64,000 bases of DNA from Viola odorata. Taxonomy: Eukaryota; Streptophyta; Magnoliopsida; Malpighiales; Violaceae. Where the stretch lies: the NCBI GenBank assembly GCA_963691705.1, contig OY829539.1, forward strand, positions 9,984,501-10,048,500, read 5' to 3'. Within the stretch, counting starts at the first letter, position 1, and the number at the start of each line of letters is the position of its first letter. Shown piece after piece: positions 33,557 to 44,917 of the stretch. The translations under genes were made by a program, and so were the position numbers. Below the pieces are notes generated by a model that was not told where the DNA came from, did not search any database, and saw only the letters and a list, made by a program, of their open reading frames with translations.

Positions 33557-35888
33557 ATGGCAAAGACTCGCCGTTCTGAGTCAAAATCCATCGATGAGAA
33601 GAAAATGGATACCACGGTCAGTGTTATTACCACGGAGGCCATTCTCCAGGAGCATTTAGCTACTCACGGTGCCGTTATTCCTGACGGTTGCCAAGCTGTT
33701 GTTGCCCCTAGGTCAGTTCGTTTAAACAGCGTTCTGACCGGCAATCAAAGGGTGTTATATGCCCAGATGTTTTGCTACGGTTTCCGGCTCCCTATCGATT
33801 CTTTCGTCAAGGGTTTGCTTATTGCTGGCAATTTCAATCCTGCCCAGTTAGCCCCAAATGCATATTGCTGTGTTTATGCTTTTTTGGAACTCTGTAGATA
33901 TAAGGGGATCACTTCCCCTTCTCTTTTGCTGCTTAGATCCCTTTTTAAATTGATGAAGTGCCGGGGTGTGATAACCATATCGCCTCGCTTTGACGATGAT
34001 TCTCTCAAGTCTTTTACTTGGAAGTTGCTCCATATTGAGTCTTCTGTTGAGGCTTGGAAAAAGGAGTTCTTTCTGATAAATTTTCCTGACGCTCCTGGTC
34101 CCGAGTGGCGTTCTGGGTTCAATCAGGACGTCCAAGATGGCGTTTGGAGTCGACCAGGGACACTTCCCGCTCGTGAACAAGGATGGTTAAACACCTTACT
34201 CCAACTGGAGATCAGCGTTCATATTCGACTCACGACCTGCAGAATGGCCATTAAGGAGTGCGTTAGACGTGAGTATCGCGCTACCTTTCCCTTTCATCAC
34301 TGATACTAACGCTGACGTTATTTTGTGATTTTGCAGCGACGGATCCTGATTATAAACCAGAAAGGGTAAGAAGACGCTTAAGGAGAGCTCATAATAGAGA
34401 AGAAAGGGAAAAGCTCGATTCAGAGGCCACTGATAATCCTTCTGAGCTTCCGGCTACTTCCGCGAATCTCGCTCAAGTATCCTCCTCCTCAGTTGGCGAA
34501 GGGGATACCGACATCCCTGAAGGTGTTCCCATCGTGACCGTTGCTGCTCCCTCGTCTTCTCAGGCTCCTAAGGCCATTGCCAGAGGAAAAAAGAAGAAAA
34601 GAACACGGAGTATCGCCACTCTTACTCCTTCTCCCGACGCTGCGGGTTCTTCTGAGGCACTACCTTCCCTCAACACCGCTACCGTAAGCGTGTTGTGCCT
34701 CAATATCTTTCGTCATTTGATCTATTTTCCTTTTTTCTCAATTTGTACTCCTTGCAGGAGGCCGTTGTAGTTACTGCTTCCGCTCCTTCAGGCGATATGA
34801 ATCTCTCTTATGTGCTGAGGGGTTCCGCGAAGAGGGCCTGGATAGAAGGTGAGGATGAGAACATACCCTCCTCTAACATCGCGGGGGAAGGTGGTTCCGT
34901 TAACGTTCCTAATTCCGCAGTGGTTCCTCCAGGTGGACATTCCGCGGAAGTTTTGGGGGACCTAGGAGGTGCGGACCCCTTTGGTGCTTCGCCCAGTTCC
35001 TTTGGTGGGCCTGTGCATCATTATTCCTCTTCTTTAGGCTATCAAGACGTCTTGCAGGACCTTTCGGGCTATCAGCCTCATGGTACCTTCCTGCCCCCGG
35101 GCAGTTCTTCTTCACAGGTTCGCGCCCCTGGTCCTCTGGCTTTCGTTCCCTCTAGCGTTCCTTGGCGGCAACGCTATAATGAAGCCGGAACCTCTTTCAA
35201 TTTTGCGGCGGATCTTTGTCCATTAAACGGGCTCGGCGAAGTGACCCATCAGGTTGAGTTGTTCGACTTCCGTACCCGTGGTTTGGCAGCCATCGGGGGC
35301 GATGGTTCAGATGAGGTTTCTGCGCTGCTGGCTTCTTAAATTCTGGCCTCATCTGCAGAACGGGAAGCTTTCCTTTCCCTGGCGGAAGATGACCAAGTGA
35401 ACTCTTTCCGTGCTAGCCTTTTCTCCAATATGATGAAATTTCACTACTGGGCGGAGGAGGTGAAGCATCAGACTGTTTCCCTCCGTTCTGTTTCGGCGGA
35501 GCTGTCCAAGGAGCAAGATGAAAAGAAAAAGGTGTTGGCAGATCGTTCCAAGATACTGCTGGCTCACCACGAGTTACAGAAACAGCATTCCGCTCTGGAA
35601 ACGGCTTTGTCAGAGGAACAGGCCAAAGTGACTGCTTTGGAGAGTGAGAAGTCCTCTTTAGAAAAGGAGAAGGCAGCTTTGGCGGAAGAGTCAGTCGATA
35701 TGGGCTGGTGGCATGCTGAACAGACCGCCCGTGTTCTAGTTAAGTGTTTCGAAGAAATTCATGGGGTGGATGCGTACAAGGGCGAAGATGTCGCGAAAGC
35801 CTTTCTACAAAGTTCTGCCCATATCAATGAGGCAGGCTATCGCCAAGCCAAGGCAGCGGGCTGGAAACGAAAAGACCCCGAGAGCTGA
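33557..35888 (+). pseudogene. Antisense additional ORF (aORF) of element C, three exons, one stop
   Basis: The exons are 33557-34268, 34337-34683 and 34758-35888; introns of 68 and 74 bp have gtgagt/gtaagc donors and ttgcag acceptors, and the joined frame is open for 729 codons apart from one TAA at 35337-35339. Exon 1 (NSVLTGNQRVLYAQMFCYGF and after) looks like the 'putative gypsy type transposon' domain of plant proteins. Exon 2 has a basic stretch, RGKKKKRTR, a candidate nuclear signal. Exon 3 ends in a coiled coil (about 35490-35700, with KEQDEKKKVLADRSK and LESEKSSLEKEK). The function is unknown. It lies antisense and convergent to pol, the position described for Retand-type aORFs. The stop may be a C-to-T change at a glutamine codon. 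Confidence 0.8.
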
Positions 35889-36991
35889 TGTGTCGCGATA
35901 TTTTGCCGTTCCCTCCAGCGATCAAATATCGCTTGGCTTTTGTCTTTTGCCTTTGCAGCATAAATATTTTGAACAGTGAATCTTTGTAAATCCTTGAGAT
36001 GCCTTTAATATTTCTAGACAATCCCTTTATCGGTGTTCCTCTTTTATTTTTCTCATCGCGAGACTTCTCTCGTCACTGAGGTTGCCTTATCCTCACGGTG
36101 CGTTTACTTTCTTGAGCAGATCCTTGGTATTTATACCAAGATGACCAAGATCTATGTCGGTTTGGCCTTTCGATAAGCCTATCGGTATCATGACCACCGC
36201 TCCTTCCGCTGCTCAGAAGTATTCTGCACATTTCTAATTGTAGATCATCAATAACAAAACGAGATTTGAGAGACAGTGATTACCCGTAGGAGCCTGTTTG
36301 CTGCCATCATTGGGCTTTATCACGGAACCCGTTTCGAATCGCGTTGTCCCTCGGCTCTATACTTCGCCAGGGATTACTCATCCGGTTACTAGCTGGAATT
36401 ACGCGATCCTTCACGTTTCCCTTATCTCTCGTTCGGCCTTTCTAAGTGCCTCATCTCGTGAGCTGTCGGATCTGGACGGCTATCACAAGGCTAGGGAATT
36501 TTCACTTTTATAGGCGTTGTCCTCTCGTTTAGAACCGTGTCCTTACTTAATGGTTTAGCTGCACCAGCCCGACCGTTAAGATAGGATTCTTGTTTCTAAA
36601 CAGAGTTTCTAACTCTTTGGAGCGTGTCTTGTTTTGATGTACCGTCTCCACGAGATCGGTTATCATTAAAGAACTTTTCACTCCCAAAGATACCGGGCAG
36701 TGCCCTCACTTAGTGAGCCATCTGATCAAGATCGGTCATCACAAGGATAGGACTTTTCACCCCCGGGGGCGTCAAGGATCTTTCAATCCGACGCTAATCA
36801 AGGATACACTGGGGTCGTGCCCTCACTTAGTGGGCCATCTGATCAAGACCGACCATCACAAGGATAGGACTTTTCACTCCCAGGGTACCCCCCTTTTTAT
36901 CTGCACAAAAGCAACCACAAACCCACGAAAACTCTCCTATTGAGCGTTAGCCACGGTTAGGGTCGTTATAATCCAAATAGTGCAGATAAAA
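35889..36991. other. Element C noncoding region between aORF and pol, with 117-bp repeats
   Basis: Both transcription units converge here, so their 3' ends should lie in this kilobase. A repeat of 117 bases occurs twice: gccctcacttagtg starts at 36702 and 36819, each followed by gccatctgatcaagaycg and ataggacttttcac. A weaker third copy starts near 36600. Confidence 0.7.
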
Positions 36992-38425
36992 TTAAACTCT
37001 AGGATAATATAACTTCAAACGAGCGATATTCCAGGAGTTGGATAAGGGCGTACCGTCAAGTGTCTCCAGGCGATAGGCCCCTCTTCCGACAACGTGGGTT
37101 ACGCGATACGGTCCTTCCCAGTTAGGACTAAGCTTTCCCATACGTTGTCCGGTTGCTCGCCTGTCTCGGAGCACCAGGTCACCGTTTTTCAACAATCGCT
37201 CTTTGACCTGCCTGTTATGATAACGGGCCATTTTTCTTTTGTAGTGTTGCATTTTCAGTAGGACTTCTTCTCGAACCTCTGGTAACGCGTCCAGGTTAGC
37301 ACGTAACCGTTCCTCATTTCGTTCCTCACGAAAGTGAGCCACCCGTAGGCTCATGGCCCCAATTTCCACTGGCGTAACGGCTTCAGTTCCAAAAGCCAAC
37401 GCGAAAGGCGTTTCTCTAGTGCTAACTTTTTCGGTCATGCGGTATGCCCACATCACGTATGGCAATTCATCAGCCCACTTCTTCTTAGACCCCTCTATGT
37501 TTTTCTTAATACCGCTGAGGATGCTCCTATTAGTTACCTCTGCCTGTCCGTTGGTTTGTGGGTGAGCCACAGAAGAGAATCTCTGCTCAATCCCGAATTC
37601 TGAACATTGGTCTTTGAAGAATTGGCTGGTGAACTGGGTCCCGTTATCGCTGACAAGGATACGAGGCACCCCGAATCTCATGATAACTTGATGTTTGAAA
37701 AAATGCCATGTTTTTTCTGCCGTGATTGTGGCAACCGCTTCAGCTTCCGCCCACTTTGTAAAATAGTCCACAGCCACTATCACAAATTTCAGTTGGGACC
37801 TTGCCTTTGGAAATGGACCCAGGATGTCAATCCCCCATTTGGCAAAAGGGCAAGGGGCGATGATTTCCGATATTTCCGTGGCCGGACGTCGAGGAATTTT
37901 AGCAAATTCCTGACATTTGGGGCAAGCTTGTACATAATTGTGGCAATCCCTTCGTATGGTGGGCCAGTAGAATCCTGATCTGAAAACTTGTGCCGCCATG
38001 GTGCCGCCTGACGCGTGCATTCCGCATATCCCTTCGTGGATTTCGCGTAAGGTGTGAAGGCCCTCTTGTTCGGTTATACATTTGGCGCCGGGGTGAGAAA
38101 AACATCTTCGAATTAGATCCCCGTTATAGTACGTGCAACGAGCAGCCTGTCTTAACACTTTCATCTTTTCAGCGTTACCGTCAGGCAGCTCTTCGTGCAT
38201 CAGGTATTTTATTACTGGAATCCGCCAATCATTCTCGAGCTCATTCACACACAAAGAGGCTTGTTCCTCCATGAAGGACGGCACCGATAGCTCACGATAA
38301 TACACATCTTTAGGTATGGATGCTTCAGGATTCGCGGCCAGCTTGGCAAGGTAATCGGCTTCAGCGTTTTCCTCTCGGGGAACGTGCTCGAAGCTGACTT
38401 GCATGCCCTCTTTCTTTATTTCCAC
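36992..38425 (-). pseudogene. Element C pol, second half: RNase H end and integrase
   Basis: The 477-codon frame follows in phase from the upstream pol frame after a single TGA (about 38413-38415), probably a lost arginine codon. It starts with the end of the second RNase H (HVPREENAEADYLAKLA). Integrase follows: zinc-binding H130, H137, C168, C171 and a D-D-E core at D200 (WGIDILGPFP), D260 (LVSDNGTQF) and E296 (TNGQAEVTN), so D and E are 36 residues apart. The C-terminal part contains WEGPYRVTHVVGRGAYRLE and ends with TAG-type termination at 36992. All catalytic residues are present. Confidence 0.92.
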
Positions 38426-38431
38426 TAGTTC

Positions 38432-41400
38432 TCACGTTACCTTAGAGAGGTATTGCACCATAATAGGTTCTCGAGCCTGAGAGTGTCCTGAGACCTGGTC
38501 AATTATCAGTTTGGAGTCTCCACAAATTTTTAGACGCAGATCTCCTGTTTGGCCGGTATCGCGCCTTCCCTTTGAAGAAAACTCTCTTCCTATTCTGAGT
38601 CCAGCTAGCAACACCTCATATTCGGCTGCGTTATTGGACAAAGGCTGCAAGATTCGAATAGCATACCGTATATGCATATCGTGCGGCCCGTTTATGAAGA
38701 CTCCGGCCCCCGCCAGTTCTTGGTTTTTGGCTCCGTCCACATGAACGATCCAAAGATCCGTATATGTTTCTGGGAACGGGAGATCCATATCGTTCCATTC
38801 CGCTTCAGGTACACCACTCAAAGGGTCCTCTGTGAAAGTACACTCTGCTATAAAATCAGCAAGGACCTGAGCCTTTACGGATGGCCGGGACTGGTACCTC
38901 AAACCATATTGTTCGAGTTCTAGGGCCCAGATCAGCATTCTTCCTGAAGATTCAGGCTTTCGAAATATCCTCTTCAAGGGTTGGTCTGTAAGTACAACGA
39001 TAGGATAAGACTCGAAGTATCGGTCCATCTTGCGGGCGGCTTGTATAAGGGCGAACGCTATTTTCTCAATACGAGCATATCGCAGTTCCGCGTTCTTTAA
39101 GACATGACTCACGAAGTAAACTGGGCGATGAGTGTGGTTATCGTCACGAACAAGGACGGCGCTGACCACTTCGTCCGCCGCGCTCAAGTATAAGTATAGG
39201 GTATCGCCGGACTCGGGCCTTGTCAATAATAAATCAGATGATAAATAGTCCTTTAAGTCCACAAATGCTTGCTCACATTCTAGGGTCCACCCAAACGTGG
39301 CTTTCCGTCGTATGACTTTGAAAAAAGGGAGGCACTTTTCTCCTTGCTTGGAGACGAATCGTCCCAGAGCGATAACGCGCCCCGTTAGCCTTTGCACTTC
39401 CTTAACGGTTCTCGGCGATATCATATCATGTATAGCTTTAACCTTGGCAGGATTAGGCTGGATACCTTTCTGGCTAACTACGTAGCCCAAGAACTTACCC
39501 GTCTGGAATGCAAACATGCACTTCCGGGGGTTTAGCTTCATGCGATACCTTTTCATCACATCAAAAACTTCCTTTAGATCCTGCAGGTGATCATGAAAAT
39601 TCGCACTCTTCACCAGTATGTCGTCAACATATGCTTCCACATTTCTCCCTATTTGTTCCTCAAAAATCTTATTTGCCATTCGCTGAAACGTGGCCCCCGC
39701 GTTCTTTAGTCCAAATGGCATCGCTGTGTAGCAATACGTGGCTTTAGGAGTAAGGAAGGCGGTCTTCTCCTCATCCTCTAGGGCCATAGGGATTTGATGA
39801 TATCCGGAATTGGCGTCCAATGAGCTTAGATATGCGTATCCAGCGGTTTGATCAACCAACTGATCTATGCGAGGAAGCGGGTAACAATCCTTAGGACAAG
39901 CGTCGTTCAAGTCGGTGAAGTCAATGCACATACGCCAGTCTCCATTGGGTTTAGGAACAAGAACCGGGTTGGCTAACCAAGTGGGATACTGTACTTCGCG
40001 AATGAAACCCGCGTCAAGGAGCTTTACAACCTCCTTTTCCACAGCCGACGCTTTTTCGGTGGAGAACGCCCGTCGTTTTTGCTGAACTGGCTTGACGTCA
40101 GGGTCAACGTTAAGCCTGTGCTCGGCTATTTCTCGTGATATACCTGGCATATCGGCGGGCTTCCATGCGAAATTTCCTTGGCATTTGTTCAACAGCCGTG
40201 CCAGTTGAAGATTTTCCGCTGGGCTGAGCTTATCGCTGACCAGGAAGCTGGCTCCCTCTTTGCCTATCACTGATACGGGTACCATCTTGTCAAGGGGTTG
40301 AGCGCGCTTTTCATCACCCTGCTCGTAGGGGTCTGCCGCTATACACACGTATCTATCGCAGCTTGTCTGGGTCATGAGCGAATAGCATTCTGCCGCCAGT
40401 TTCTGATCACCTTTTATCGATACCACCCCGTCCCAGGAGGGGTATTTCATCTTTAGATGTTTTTGTGATATCGCCGCTCCAAAGCGATTGAGGAAAGGCC
40501 GTCCGAGTATGACGTTATAGGGCAGATTCAGATCCACAACAAGGAACAACAAATTCTCTGACCGTTTGTAAGTGTCTTCTCGGAAGTATACGGGTAAGGT
40601 GATTACTCCCGTAACAGGGATAGGGGTCCCATCCACTCCGACTATGGGTCTCTTACTAGGTGTTAACTCATCGTGGGGGCGTTTCATGAGGTTGTAAGCT
40701 TCCAGCGAAAAAAGGTTCACGGCACTCCCGTTGTCCACAAGAGTCCTTCTTATACCATGACTGGCGATGACAGGTGTGACTACCAAGGCGTCATTATGGG
40801 GGTAGATAACGCCTTTTTCATCCTCTTCTGAAAAGGATAAGATCATGCGATCAAGTATGTCTATCGCTCCACCTTTCTTTGTCATGCCGTCTCGCTTACG
40901 CTTTTCCCCTTTCGCCACCATCGACTGTTCTGATTCATCTGCGTAGGGGATCCCTCCCGCTATGATATTGATTATGGGGATGTCGTCGCCATCTATCGCG
41001 AAGGTTTCCACACCCTTTCCTTTGGGAGCGTTATCCGGCTGTGGGACTGGAGGGGGCCTTGGTCGTTCGTCTGCCGCTCTTCTTATCGGATTGTTTCGGG
41101 CATCTTCCCTTACTTGAGCCGCAAATTCTCCCAGATATCCTTCCTCCACCAAGCGTTCTATCGCCCACTTTAATTCTCTGCAAGCCTCTGTGGAATGTCC
41201 TCTGGCTTTATGGAATTTACAGTAAGCGTTTTCTCTTCTGCCTAAAAGTACTCCAGGTTTCGTGGGTGCAGGATAACGGATAGGAAGATCTCGCTGTTCC
41301 GCTATCGCCAAGATCTCCGCTCTTGGTACATTCAAGGAGGGAAAATCCGGATCATACGCCCGATTTTTGTTAGCGTTCCCTTGACGCTGATGAGGGGAAC

Positions 41401-41647
41401 TACCTTGTTTTCCTTTCGAGGAATTTCCTTTTTGCTTATCGTAGGTCTTTGGGATGTAATCTTTCCGTCGAGCGTAATCATCAGTGTAATGATCGTCAAC
41501 CAGAGGATTTGCGGGAGCGGCAGGGATGTGAGGTGCCCCAGGCGGCATATTAAATGTTCTATTTCTATTTTCTTCCTCTTCCATTTTCGCATAATTATGG
41601 GCTTTAAGTCTTAGTGCGTCCAAGGATATTGGAGGATCCACCATCAA
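38432..41647 (-). pseudogene. Element C Gag end, protease, reverse transcriptase and dual RNase H
   Basis: This 1071-codon frame carries the Gag C-terminus with a knuckle-like CKFHKARGHSTEAC at residues 143-156 and a protease with DNGSAVN at 305-311. RT has WRMCIDFTDLNDACPKDCYP and the YVDD box at 673-676. A first RNase H follows (residues ~785-940), in which the usual catalytic acids look degenerate. A second, RNase HI-like domain has D971 (VHVDGAK), E1009 (NNAAEYEVL) and D1044 (ICGDSKL). Two RNase H domains in series are typical of the Tat branch. It is joined in phase to the integrase frame through one stop, and to gag through a frameshift. Confidence 0.93.
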
Positions 41648-41691
41648 TGCATCTTTCAGTTTTCCATAATGGCAGTTTCTTTTCAGAGCTT

Positions 41692-42861
41692 CTATGGCGA
41701 AATCAACAGTAACGCCGGCGTTAATGACATTTCCAGATCGAATCGGCTGAGGAATTCTTTCAATGTCTCTTGGGGCTTCCGCTGTATGTCAAATAACGCT
41801 GCGGCAGATTTCCGAATTGGAATTGCTGTACTAAATCTGCTCCGAAATTTGGATTCCAACTGTGCGAAGTTACTAATGGATCCGCCAGGAAGACCTTCAA
41901 ACCAAAGACGAGCAACTCCCGATAAGGTCATAACAAATATCTGACATAAAGCCGCATCACTGTGGGTTTGAAACTGGACGAAATCCTTCACTTTGTTGAT
42001 GTGCGAAATAGGATCTTTAGTACCATCATAAGTATCAGCGGGAAGCTTCACTCGCCTACTGACCCTGTGACATCTTATACGACGACTGAAAGGGTGACCT
42101 GAGGTATCATCAAGAATCTCACGCGCATGACGTGGGGGAGATATGTCTCCTTGTCGCCCTCCTTCCCTTGGTTCAGGTATATGATGTCGCCTGGGAGACC
42201 GACTGCGACTCCTGGGAGAACGACTTCGATATCTTCTGCTACTGGATCTTTCACTGTATACGGGAGATAAACTCCTGTTTGTTCCTTCCCTCCGTCCGGC
42301 CCAACGGTTCCTCAACGCCTCAAGCTGCCTGTCTTCCTGCAGAAGAAGTCTTTGCGGCATTTGTGGTACATAAGCCTCTACTCCTCCTTGAGTGAGCTGT
42401 ACGTGACCAACCGGGGGATTTCCTGCGGATAAAGGCACTTGGGGGTTCTCTGGAAACAACGGGGGCAAAGGTCGATCAGCAACAATAGATGGTGTGAACA
42501 TGACGCGAGGAGGAACGCTAGATCTAGAAGCACCAGGCGTGACTCTAGTGGCCATTTCAGTCAAATATTCCAAGCGGGAACGAAGGGCCGCTATTTCCAT
42601 AGCAAAGGGATTTTCATTGTTAAGCACAGATCCTTCCAAAAGAGGAGTATAAAGATCAGATCCCACCGTCTGTGATGAAGAAATGACCGTCTGTGAGGAG
42701 ATAGATCCTCCGGCGATCCCGACCGAGAGGTCCAGAGGTCCCGAGATAGTCGATTGTGTCGTCATAGAGAGGTCAGCAGTAGCAAAAGGAAATAACCGCC
42801 TGCGAGTTGAGAAAGGAATATTGGAAAATGTAGACCGGTCTGGCTCCGATCTGGCTGTCAT
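41692..42861 (-). pseudogene. Element C Gag (frameshifted at its end)
   Basis: I take the ATG at 42861 as the start (MTARSEPDRSTFSN), since the frame further upstream begins only with GTG. An arginine/serine-rich stretch (RRYRSRSPRSRSRSPRRHH) precedes the Gag core, which has KVKDFVQFQTHSDAALCQIF, LSGVARLWFEGLP and SKFRSRFSTAIPIRKSAAA. A one-base deletion near 41713, seen by comparison with element D, shifts the frame just before it would continue into the pol frame. Element D reads on at this point without a break. Confidence 0.9.
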
Positions 42862-42925
42862 AACCGTTCCGATCTCCCAACTAAACAGAGCTTGGCTATT
42901 AAGGACGCTCACTTAATACACCAAA

Positions 42926-42944
42926 GCTCTCAATGAAAGCACCA
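42926..42944 (-). other. Element C primer-binding-site-like sequence
   Basis: On the minus strand tggtgctttcattgagagc lies two bases after the 5' LTR. Nearly the same sequence stands beside the Tat LTR at 18371. I could not match it to a plant tRNA from memory. Confidence 0.6.
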
Positions 42945-43033
42945 TTTGATAAGATCCGAGATCTCTTCGGGTCGGAAACGGTTGCTACAGCTAGTCGGAG
43001 GGGAAGCGATCGGCGTCGGAGGTACCTGCAAAG

Positions 43034-43054
43034 CGCCGGAGGGGGACTCCGGCG
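43034..43054. promoter_or_regulatory. Hairpin in element C LTR leader
   Basis: An 8-bp perfect stem (cgccggag with ctccggcg) with a 5-base loop lies about 100 bases downstream of the TATA word in the sense of transcription. The same structure is in the other LTR (31468-31488) and, with different inner pairs, in the related LTR at 18468-18491. Confidence 0.55.
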
Positions 43055-43149
43055 TAGACACTCCGATGCTTAAGTCAGTTCGGGTTTTCAGAATGGTAGA
43101 GGTTCTCCAAGATGATCTCGATCTTACCTTCTGTTTGGAAAGATGGGGG

Positions 43150-43158
43150 TATTTATAG
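43150..43158 (-). promoter_or_regulatory. TATA box of element C 5' LTR
   Basis: The minus strand reads ctataaata here, followed by cccccatc. It lies about 325 bases from the U3 end and about 200 from the primer site, a plausible core promoter for the gag-pol transcript. Confidence 0.6.
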
Positions 43159-43487
43159 GCCGAAGTTGGCGATACTTGACAGCGATAAGGGTGCAGCGAT
43201 AAGCATCGTCCGAAGATATCGCTTCCAGCGATAATAGGTAAGCCATCGCGGGCGATAATCACGTAAGGCCTATCAGGAGCGACATCCTCTCCGTTCCCCT
43301 AGGATGGGATGACGCCGTGCGCGTAAAGATGCATGAGATCCCCCCCCGCTGAAGTCGACCATCCTAGGAAACGTCCGCCGGCCCGGGCGATAGGTTGGTT
43401 TTTCAGGGAAGCGTATAGAAACTCGTCAAGGATAGATGCCGTAGCTACAATATTGCCGTCAGGAGCAATCCAATTGTTATCAATATG

Positions 43488-43838
43488 CTTCAGATCCCTC
43501 TAGATTTGCTGGACAGCTGCGACTTGCCAGCTTGCAAAGCCCAATGCGGGAAGCGACCCAAGTGATCCGTGCTTCTGCCTCTATCGCAAAAGTGTCTTGG
43601 CCGCAAGCTTGGCCAAGATGATCTGATGTGCGCTGCTTTGAATGCAAATGTGTCTTGGCCAAGCTCCAGGCCAAGACTCGGGGAAATAGCTTCAGCTCTT
43701 CACAAATCAGAATCTTCAATAATCTGCCTTTAGACCAGAACTGCTAAGATATGGGAAATACAAGGATAAATCAGTAGGTTTACTGCCCAATTCAACAAGT
43801 AAATGGACAATAAAACATGATGAAATGCAATGTAATCA
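43488..43838 (-). repeat. Element B 3' LTR, inner part
   Basis: This part matches 54568-54918 of the 5' LTR and ends in gcaatgtaatca. It contains two palindromic cttggccaag-type words (about 43605 and 43655). Confidence 0.9.
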
Positions 43839-44917
43839 AATTCCCTACACTTAAACTATGCTTGCCCCCAAGCATACAGACTCAAAAACTCAAAAAGAAA
43901 AAATAAAAACACAACAAACAGAACAGACATCAAGAACCCCCCTGACTTTCTCAATTTCAGGTTGTTTACCCCATCACTGGATCTGCCAAGACACTTTACA
44001 AATATATCCAATGCTAGACTAACAAGGAAAAATCAATACCCTAAACATACCCCTTCCACATGGTATCAAGACACCCCACTAGATTTTATTGGTAAAGTAT
44101 AGGGTAACAAAGTTCACCTCCTGATTTGAGTCCCACCGATGTGTTGTCTATCCAAAAGTGCCTAAAGACCGGTGCCATTTAAATCACTTTGACAGAATTT
44201 TTCTATTTATTTTCTTTTATGTCCTAGCATTTTTTTTCTAGACAAATCAAGTGTCCTTTGTATTTTTACAGACACGGCACAGACAGAGCTTGTTCTTTTT
44301 GGCGAGAACTTCCACCTTTGCTATGTCTGCCCTATGACGCTCCAACACCTTTTATTGTCTGACACTCTAGACAAATAGAACAACACACTCAAATCATGGC
44401 AGCAAACCCCATTACCCTAATAAAAGTTAAGGTTCTAGCTAAATGTCCCTACGACCATGTGGATGGTTAATGTTTGGGAATCATTAGAGTATATGCCCCT
44501 TAGGCATTGATCAATTTACGCTCATTCGCTTCCCTGTTACTAAAGCATTGTATCCCCTAGGAAAGTGTCTAAATGCAGTCCCACCGAAAGACTAAACAAC
44601 CTAAGCAAGAAAATAGGGGTTCGGATGTGCACTCACGAAACAGACTCAAAACATGCAGAAAAAATACTAATAAAAATCATGCAAATGACAGACTCTAAAC
44701 TGGACAAACTGATGCGAAAAGAAAAATTAAAACGCAAAAAATTGACTCTAAATCACACAAATCAATCAATATTCACAATAAACACAAAATAAATTAAAAC
44801 ACCCTCCCCACACTTAAAAGACACAATGTCCTCATTGTGTGGAGAGACAAATAAAAGACAAAAAAAATAAAAATAAAAGAAAAGAAAAGAAAGAAACGAC
44901 CTGGGGGCAAAAGCTGG
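43839..44917 (-). other. Element B 3' noncoding region with polypurine tract
   Basis: The bases next to the LTR read gtgtagggaatt on the minus strand, the polypurine tract. A second such tract (taagtgtggggagggt on the minus strand) lies at 44801-44817, close to the end of ORF3. In between there is no coding signal. Confidence 0.7.

Larger units (their letters stand above)
31381..43482 (-). mobile_element. Element C: young Tat/Retand-like Ty3/Gypsy retrotransposon with antisense ORF
   Basis: The 12.1-kb element has LTRs of 537 and 536 bp, which I compared base by base: three substitutions and one indel in a C run. The TSD is atatg. From right to left on the minus strand come a primer site, gag, protease, RT, two RNase H domains and integrase. 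The dual RNase H and the DNGSAVN protease motif are hallmarks of the Tat branch. Between integrase and the 3' LTR a separate gene runs on the plus strand, as described for Retand and Grande elements. Gag-pol has one frameshift and one stop. Confidence 0.93.
42947..43482 (-). repeat. Element C 5' LTR
   Basis: This 536-bp LTR is nearly identical to the copy at 31381-31917. As transcription runs leftwards, U3 is at the right. The pattern gcgata recurs many times (43165-43260), a short internal repeat of the U3 region. Confidence 0.92.
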
